From the NCBI GenBank assembly GCA_017383785.1, contig JAFNVD010000221.1, positions 1 to 11,258 of the forward strand: DNA of 11,258 nucleotides, written 5' to 3'. Position numbers and translations under genes: made by a program. The notes beneath the pieces were generated by a model that searched no databases, was not told the origin of the DNA, and saw only the letters and a program-made list of their open reading frames with translations. The DNA is from Peptococcaceae bacterium (GTDB lineage Bacteria > Bacillota > Peptococcia > Peptococcales > Peptococcaceae). Shown here one piece after another: positions 6,696 through 11,258 of the stretch; position 1 is the stretch's first letter; each line of letters begins with the position of its first letter.

Positions 6696-7916
6696 TTATT
6701 TTTCTGCGTTTTCTTTTACCATAGCACGTACTTTCAAGGACAGGCCAAACAGGTTGATGAACCCTTCTGCGTCGTGATGGTTGTACAGTTCACCGGTGGT
6801 GAAAGAAGCCAGGCTTTCGCTGTACATGCTGTATGGAGAAGTGGTACCTTTTTTGATGATGTTGCCTTTGTACAGTTTCATTTTTACTTCGCCGGTCATT
6901 GTCTGTTCGGTGGATTCAATGAATGCCTGCAGTGCTTCTCTTAATGGGGTGAACCATTTGCCTTCGTATACTACATCGGAGTAACGGGTAGCAACGATTT
7001 TTTTGAATGCAAAGGTATCACGGTCGGTAATCAGTTCTTCCAGCTGTTTATGAGCTTCCATCAGGATTGTACCGCCAGGAGTTTCATATACACCACGGGA
7101 TTTCATCCCTACTACACGGTTTTCTACGATATCTACAATACCGATACCATGTTTGCCGCCCAAAGCGTTCAGTTCGGTAATGAGATCAGCCAATTTCATC
7201 TGTTTGCCATTCAGAGCAACAGGCACACCTTTTTCGAATGTCAGGCTGATTTCTTCGCCTTCATCCGGTGCATTTTCAGGAGATACGCTCAGTACCAGCA
7301 CATTGTCAAAGTTTGGTGCCAGTGCAGGGTTTTCCAGTTCCAGACCTTCATGGCTGATGTGCCACAGATTGCGGTCACGGCTATAACTGGTCGCTGTGGA
7401 GAATGGCAGAGAAATACCATGAGCTTCGCAGTAAGCAATTTCATCTTCACGAGACTGCATGTTCCACAGTTCATTCATGCGCCAAGGAGCGATAATTTTT
7501 AAGTCAGGAGCCAGTGCTTTGATACCCAGTTCAAAACGCACCTGATCGTTGCCTTTCCCGGTAGCACCGTGACAAATAGCCACAGCACCTTCTTTACGTG
7601 CTACTTCTACTAATTTTTTTGCAATCAGAGGACGTGCCATAGAGGTACCCAACAGGTATTTATTTTCATATACAGCACCTGCCTGTACACATGGCATGAT
7701 ATATTCTTCGCAGAATTCATCCACTACATCTTCAATATACAATTTGCTTGCGCCGGAATACAGTGCACGTTCTTCCAGACCGTCTAATTCTTCGCCCTGC
7801 CCTACGTTTACACAGCAGCAGATTACTTCATAATCAAAATGTTCTTTCAACCATGGAATGATTGTGGTGGTATCCAGACCACCGGAATATGCTAATACAA
7901 CTTTTTCTTTAGACAT
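6696..7916 (-). CDS. argG: Argininosuccinate synthase
   Basis: Cytosolic enzyme that joins citrulline and aspartate with ATP to give argininosuccinate, the penultimate step of arginine synthesis. 406 residues, normal family length. The N-type ATP pyrophosphatase P-loop is YSGGLDTT (10-17). TSMARPLIAK (91-100) and GATGKGNDQVRFE (117-129) are the conserved citrulline/aspartate-binding stretches. SYSRDRNLWHIS and GVYETPGGTIL follow further along. The ATG at 7916 has AAGGAG upstream. It lies 181 bp behind argF, separated by a palindromic element. I see no convincing separate promoter, so it is probably transcribed from the ARG-box-controlled argF promoter. The terminator at 6632-6663 ends the unit; argH, a frequent next gene, is not here. 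Confidence 0.98.
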   Translation of the reverse strand: MSKEKVVLAYSGGLDTTTIIPWLKEHFDYEVICCCVNVGQGEELDGLEERALYSGASKLYIEDVVDEFCEEYIMPCVQAGAVYENKYLLGTSMARPLIAKKLVEVARKEGAVAICHGATGKGNDQVRFELGIKALAPDLKIIAPWRMNELWNMQSREDEIAYCEAHGISLPFSTATSYSRDRNLWHISHEGLELENPALAPNFDNVLVLSVSPENAPDEGEEISLTFEKGVPVALNGKQMKLADLITELNALGGKHGIGIVDIVENRVVGMKSRGVYETPGGTILMEAHKQLEELITDRDTFAFKKIVATRYSDVVYEGKWFTPLREALQAFIESTEQTMTGEVKMKLYKGNIIKKGTTSPYSMYSESLASFTTGELYNHHDAEGFINLFGLSLKVRAMVKENAEK

Positions 7917-7969
7917 TGGTACATTCTCTCCTTGTAAATTTAAGTAGATATTATTTTCATATGAAACAT

Positions 7970-8089
7970 CGGCGCCGGAAAAATGTTGTAGAACAAGGCG
8001 GCTTTTAAATTTTTGAGCGACGCGTACCTATCGTACGCAAGGCGAATAAATTAAAAAACAACGCAGTTATACAGCATTTTAACAAGCCG
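7970..8089. repeat. About 120-bp imperfect palindromic element between argF and argG
   Basis: The stretch folds back on itself over most of its length. The ends read CGGC (7970-7973) and GCCG (8086-8089). Inside them AAAATGTTGTAGAAC (left) faces GTTATACAGCATTTT (right). Further in, TTTTAAATTTTT faces AATAAATTAAAAA, and the centre is GCGTAC-ctatc-GTACGC (8021-8037). No open frame is present and no U tract follows, so it is not a standard terminator. It looks like a small non-coding intergenic element (REP- or MITE-like) inserted in the arginine operon. Copy number elsewhere cannot be seen from here. Confidence 0.6.
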
Positions 8090-8097
8090 AAAAGTCA

Positions 8098-9024
8098 TTA
8101 CATAACACTTGCCATAATCGCCTTATGCGCATGCAACCGATTTTCTGCCTCGTCAAATACCACTGACTGTGGGCTTTCGATTACTTCGTCGGTCACTTCC
8201 ATGCCGCGATATGCAGGTAAGCAGTGCATAAAGATTGCATCCGGTTTGGCCAAAGCCATCATAGCATCATCCACCTGATAGCCGGCAAATGCTTTTTTAC
8301 GGATTTCTTTTTCTGCTTCCTGACCCATACTAGCCCATGTATCGGTATAAACTACATCTACACCTTTTACCGCTTCTTTTGGATCATGCATCACTGTTAC
8401 ACTGCCGCCGGATTCTGCAGCATAGCCCTGGGCCAATGCTACGATTTCAGGGTTTGGCATATACCCATCCGGACAAGCAACGGTTACATCCATCCCTACT
8501 TTGGCACAGCCAATCATCAAAGAATGGGTCATGTTGTTGCCATCGCCTACATATGCAAATTTGATGCCTTCCAGTTTGCCTTTGTGCTCCTGAATGGTAA
8601 TCAGGTCCGCAATAATCTGTGTTGGATGATAATCATCGGTCAAGCCGTTAATTACCGGAATATCTGCATATTCAGCCAATTCTTCTACATCGGCATGGCT
8701 ATAGGTACGAATCATGATACCATCCAAATAACGGGACAATACACGCGCAGTATCTTTGATTGGCTCACCACGACCAATTTGCAAATCGTTGGTGCTTAAG
8801 AATAATGCGGAACCGCCTAACTGGTACATCCCAACTTCGAAAGATACGCGGGTACGAGTAGAGGATTTCTGAAAAATCATCCCTAATGTTTTCCCTGCTA
8901 AAATCGGTGTGGGAATACCGGCTTTCTGTTTGGCTTTTAAGTCAATCCCCAGGTTCACCATTTCCTCGATTTCCTGACGAGTAAAATCTTTTAATGTTAA
9001 AAAGTCTCTGCCTTTTAAACTCAC
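8098..9024 (-). CDS. argF: Ornithine carbamoyltransferase, GTG start
   Basis: Cytosolic enzyme converting ornithine and carbamoyl phosphate to citrulline. 308 residues from the chosen start, the normal family length. Carbamoyl-phosphate motif STRTR (55-59), HPTQ (133-136), the ornithine region with DTWASMG (228-234), and the catalytic HCLPA (267-271) are intact. The frame also opens at an ATG at 9042, but AGGAG (9039-9035) lies inside that extension and is 10 nt before the GTG at 9024. From there the protein begins MSLKGRDFLTLKDFT, as OTCs usually do. The biosynthetic role (argF rather than the catabolic arcB) is supported by argG downstream and tandem ARG boxes over the promoter. Confidence 0.96.
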   Translation of the reverse strand: MSLKGRDFLTLKDFTRQEIEEMVNLGIDLKAKQKAGIPTPILAGKTLGMIFQKSSTRTRVSFEVGMYQLGGSALFLSTNDLQIGRGEPIKDTARVLSRYLDGIMIRTYSHADVEELAEYADIPVINGLTDDYHPTQIIADLITIQEHKGKLEGIKFAYVGDGNNMTHSLMIGCAKVGMDVTVACPDGYMPNPEIVALAQGYAAESGGSVTVMHDPKEAVKGVDVVYTDTWASMGQEAEKEIRKKAFAGYQVDDAMMALAKPDAIFMHCLPAYRGMEVTDEVIESPQSVVFDEAENRLHAHKAIMASVM

Positions 9025-9034
9025 GTTGTTCACG

Positions 9035-9039
9035 CTCCT
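9035..9039 (-). promoter_or_regulatory. Ribosome binding site deciding the argF start
   Basis: AGGAG on the minus strand, 10 nt before the GTG at 9024. It overlaps the codons right after the alternative ATG at 9042, which itself has only weak AGCAA upstream. Confidence 0.7.
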
Positions 9040-9057
9040 CATATTGCTCTGTATATC

Positions 9058-9075
9058 ATTGAATAATAATACAAC
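9058..9075. promoter_or_regulatory. ARG box (proximal) over the argF -10
   Basis: The core TGAATAATAATACA (9060-9073) matches nine of the ten arm positions of the ArgR/AhrC box TGAATwwwwATTCA. It covers the -10 and the likely start point of argF, so ArgR bound with arginine should block transcription. Confidence 0.75.
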
Positions 9076-9094
9076 AAAAAGTATAAAAATTCAA
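9066..9094 (-). promoter_or_regulatory. Promoter of argF-argG
   Basis: Minus strand: -35 TTGAAT (9094-9089), a 17-bp spacer and -10 TATTAT (9071-9066). Predicted start near 9059, leaving a leader of about 35 nt before the GTG. Each hexamer lies within one of the two ARG boxes. Confidence 0.8.
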
Positions 9095-9095
9095 T
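9078..9095. promoter_or_regulatory. ARG box (distal) over the argF -35
   Basis: The core AGTATAAAAATTCA (9080-9093) matches eight of ten arm positions, with a perfect ATTCA half. It is 20 bp centre-to-centre from the proximal box, with 2 bp between the 18-bp boxes, the tandem arrangement typical of ArgR hexamer operators. Confidence 0.7.
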
Positions 9096-9167
9096 AATAA
9101 AATATCCAAAAGATACTAAAAATTTTCTATATTTTATGCAATATCCGTACGGTATTTATCATAACAG

Positions 9168-9202
9168 AAAAACCGCCGCAGTGCAATCACTACGACGGTT
9201 TT
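9168..9202 (-). terminator. Intrinsic terminator after the Na/Pi cotransporter gene
   Basis: A 15-bp stem on the minus strand: AAAACCG at its start, CGGTTTT at its end, inner AGTG/CACT and two G-T wobbles, closed by an ATTG loop. Ts follow. It lies 48 bp past the stop codon and separates this unit from the argF promoter. Confidence 0.9.
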
Positions 9203-9249
9203 CTGTATATGTTTCATTCCAATAGTTTTCTTACAAGTCTATACGATTC

Positions 9250-10899
9250 TTATTTTGCTGTTCTTTCACGTTCTAATACGATCTGTGCAATATTTACAGC
9301 ATGGTCACCGATACGCTCTAAGTTGGACAGCATATCCAGATATACCGCACCTGCAGTTGCATTACATGCACCGGCATTCAGACGAGCAATATGACCTTTG
9401 CGCAGAGTTGCTTCCATACGGTCTACTTCATCGTCGGTATCAATTACTTCACGAGCCAAGAGTGCATTGTTGTTGCGCAAAGCCAGTAAACTGTCGGACA
9501 GCGCTTTCTGTACAGCTTCCATCATTTCGCGTAAGCCGTCGTTTGCCACGTCAGAAATTTCAATATTGTTTTCCATGCAGTAATCGGTCAATTCTACCAA
9601 GTTTTCAGCATGGTCACCAATACGTTCTAAGTCGCCCACTGCCTGCAGAATGGTATGACTGCGTTCAGACAGTACACGGTCTAAATCGTGGTTTTGTGTT
9701 ACTTCCACTACATAATTGGTAATGGCCTGTTCCAGCATGTCCACAGTTTCTTCACGGCGTAATGCCTCTGTTTTGTCATCCTGACCGCGCAGCAGATAAT
9801 AGTCAATGGCATATTCCAAAGCGTCGCTTGCCATATGACCCATGTGCAGCAATTCACGGCTGGCACTGGATAATGCCATAGGTGCACTGCTCATCAAGCG
9901 ACGTTCCAGATATTTTGGCTGTACATTCCAGTCGAAGTGTTCTTCTTTGTCCGGAATCAGTTTACATACCAGCTTGTCCAAAACGCCTACAAACGGCAAG
10001 AACAGCAATGTGTTTGTAATGTTAAACATACCGTGGGTAAATGCCACCTGCATTTTCACATTCATCAAATCCCAGCCGCCTACAAAACCGGCCACCAACT
10101 CCAGCATAAACGGGAAGATGCCGAAAATAAACAACGGCAGGAAAATAACAGTCCCTAATGTATTAAACAATAAGTTAATAAAGGATGTACGTTTCGCATT
10201 TAAGGTTGTGCCCAAACCTGCCAACAACGCTGTGACAGTGGTACCGATGTTACTACCAAAGAGCATTGGCACTACCTGATTGTATGTCATAACACCCTGA
10301 TAAGCCAATTCCTGCATAATCCCGATAAAAGCACTACTACTCTGGATGGCTGCAGTCAGTAACGCACCAACCCCAACGCCCAGGAAAATATTGTTTTCAA
10401 CGGTCAGCATTAAGTTGGTGAACTGTGGGAAATTAGCCAAAGGTTTGAGACCTTGACCCATAACATCCATCCCGTAGAACAGCAAACCAAACCCTAAAAT
10501 AACAGTCCCTAAGTGTGTCAATTTTTCTTTTTTGCAGAAGAACAAAATGAACGCACCTACGAATACAATCGGCAAGGAATAATCGGACAATTTAAAACCG
10601 ATTAAGAAAGCAGTTACGGTAGTACCGATATTTGCACCCATAATTACGCCGATTGCCTGGCGTAATGTCATCAATCTCGCATTTACCAGACCGATAGCTA
10701 ATACAGTGGTCGCCGCGCTACTCTGAATCAAACCTGTTACCAAGGTACCGGTCAAGACACCACGGATTGGTGTTTTGGTGCCGGCTTCTAAAATATCACG
10801 CAACTTGTCACCGGCCAAAGCCTGTAACCCGTCGGACATACATTTCATGGAGAATAAGAACATCCCCAAGCCACCAAGACAATAAAATAACAGTTCCAT
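9250..10899 (-). CDS. Na+/phosphate cotransporter family protein with PhoU-like domain
   Basis: 549-residue membrane protein of the NptA/Na-Pi cotransporter II family, likely moving phosphate with sodium. The membrane part (about 1-310) holds the inverted duplicate that defines the family: GLIQSSAATT (56-65) with GANIGTT (88-94), and AAIQSSSAF (183-191) with GSNIGTT (215-221). The cytosolic C-terminal part (about 340-545) is PhoU-like, with two copies of the ERIGDHA motif (425-431 and 527-533). Length and architecture match bacterial family members of about 540-600 residues. The ATG is preceded by GGGGG 7 nt upstream. It begins 31 bp after obg, so the two are probably co-transcribed. Other anions cannot be excluded as substrate. 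Confidence 0.93.
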   Translation of the reverse strand: MELLFYCLGGLGMFLFSMKCMSDGLQALAGDKLRDILEAGTKTPIRGVLTGTLVTGLIQSSAATTVLAIGLVNARLMTLRQAIGVIMGANIGTTVTAFLIGFKLSDYSLPIVFVGAFILFFCKKEKLTHLGTVILGFGLLFYGMDVMGQGLKPLANFPQFTNLMLTVENNIFLGVGVGALLTAAIQSSSAFIGIMQELAYQGVMTYNQVVPMLFGSNIGTTVTALLAGLGTTLNAKRTSFINLLFNTLGTVIFLPLFIFGIFPFMLELVAGFVGGWDLMNVKMQVAFTHGMFNITNTLLFLPFVGVLDKLVCKLIPDKEEHFDWNVQPKYLERRLMSSAPMALSSASRELLHMGHMASDALEYAIDYYLLRGQDDKTEALRREETVDMLEQAITNYVVEVTQNHDLDRVLSERSHTILQAVGDLERIGDHAENLVELTDYCMENNIEISDVANDGLREMMEAVQKALSDSLLALRNNNALLAREVIDTDDEVDRMEATLRKGHIARLNAGACNATAGAVYLDMLSNLERIGDHAVNIAQIVLERERTAK

Positions 10900-10930
10900 T
10901 AGGTTTCCCCCATACTACAGATTCTACATA

Positions 10931-11258
10931 TTAGTCTACAAAGTCAAATTCTACATCCTTGATGCGTACAGTGTCACCATCTTGACAGCCTTGTTCACGC
11001 AATGCTTTTACTACGCCCATAGCTTCTACAATCTGCAGGAAACGAGATACCGCATCTTCGTTTACAAAGTTGGTACGTCTCCACTGACGTTCAATTTCAG
11101 GGCCGCTTACCACAAATACGCCAAACTCATCCTGCTCAATGACAAATTTCACTTCATCTTCTACCGCTTTTGTCACTTTTACTTCTTCGGTAGGGGTCAC
11201 TTCTTCTACTTCCAGCTCGGTCTGTTCTACCAATTCCATCAGACGATATACCAATGGT
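10931..11258 (-). CDS. obg: GTPase Obg/CgtA, C-terminal end (partial)
   Basis: Last 108 or so residues of the ribosome-associated GTPase Obg, whose glycine-rich and GTPase domains lie outside the window. The visible part is the end of the G domain (YRLMELVEQTE), an acidic valine-rich linker (EVEEVTPTEEVKV) and the C-terminal OCT domain. The OCT domain shows the conserved order FVVSGPEIERQW, NFVNEDAVSRFL, GVVKALREQGCQDGDTVRI and DVEFDF. A TTG at 11254 could be taken as a start, but the frame stays open to the window edge and the residue is an internal leucine. Ends with TAA, 31 bp before the Na/Pi cotransporter gene. Obg acts in 50S ribosome assembly and stress signalling. Confidence 0.93.
   Translation of the reverse strand, partial: PLVYRLMELVEQTELEVEEVTPTEEVKVTKAVEDEVKFVIEQDEFGVFVVSGPEIERQWRRTNFVNEDAVSRFLQIVEAMGVVKALREQGCQDGDTVRIKDVEFDFVD

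Noticed and set aside
7955..7966. Perfect 12-bp palindrome TTTCATATGAAA upstream of argG
   Set aside because: Short and AT-rich, with no promoter hexamers at a sensible distance; not enough to call an operator.
7917..7969. Separate promoter for argG
   Set aside because: AT-rich hexamers such as TAATAT are present, but no -35 lies 16-18 bp upstream; readthrough from argF is simpler.
8224..8799. Plus-strand 191-aa open frame
   Set aside because: Antisense to argF; Cys/His/Phe-rich composition without any family resemblance.
9025..9042. ATG start for argF giving 314 residues
   Set aside because: The ribosome site lies after this ATG, and the extra MRSVNN is not part of the conserved start of the family.
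9145..9152. Palindrome CCGTACGG upstream of the argF promoter
   Set aside because: Only 8 bp, with mismatched flanks; could be chance, and it lies beyond the ARG boxes.
10931..11254. Stand-alone 107-aa protein starting at a TTG
   Set aside because: The frame continues to the window edge and the sequence is plainly the C-terminal OCT region of Obg; the TTG is an internal leucine.

Overview
All nine recognisable genes lie on the minus strand and together fill nearly the whole window. The Firmicutes-type signals (strong GGAGG ribosome sites, TTG and GTG starts, intrinsic terminators with U tracts), the LytTR/DUF3021 pair and the copper-amine-oxidase-like wall domains on a secreted amidase suggest a low-to-moderate GC Firmicute. 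I lean to the Negativicutes (Megasphaera/Veillonella/Acidaminococcus relatives), but this is inference. No tRNA, rRNA, CRISPR array, transposase or phage gene was seen.

Reading along the minus strand, from the high coordinates down: (1) the C-terminal end of the GTPase gene obg (10931 to the window edge), followed 31 bp later by a Na+/phosphate-cotransporter family gene with a PhoU-like tail (9250-10899), closed by a terminator. (2) An arginine block: a promoter covered by two tandem ARG boxes, argF (start reassigned to a GTG at 9024), a roughly 120-bp imperfect-palindrome element, then argG and a strong terminator. (3) A four-gene unit: ABC ATPase, ABC-2 permease, LytTR DNA-binding regulator and DUF3021 membrane protein, joined by two 4-bp ATGA overlaps and one 12-bp gap. 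(4) A secreted 751-aa N-acetylmuramoyl-L-alanine amidase with its own promoter, embedded in repeats, and a terminator. (5) A feoA-feoB iron(II) uptake operon with a near-consensus promoter; feoB runs off the window at its membrane domain.

Functionally, argF and argG make citrulline and then argininosuccinate under likely ArgR control, and FeoA/FeoB import Fe2+. The most distinctive region is about 3970-6620: a LytTR regulatory system of the regulator-plus-membrane-partner type, fused transcriptionally to an ABC-2 exporter and next to a cell-wall hydrolase. Upstream of the exporter there are direct repeats with the 21-bp periodicity expected of LytTR sites. The amidase promoter carries three copies of a related TACCGTT element. 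Whether the regulator controls both is a testable inference.

Intergenic stretches are all below 300 bp; each is accounted for by a terminator, promoter or repeat listed here.
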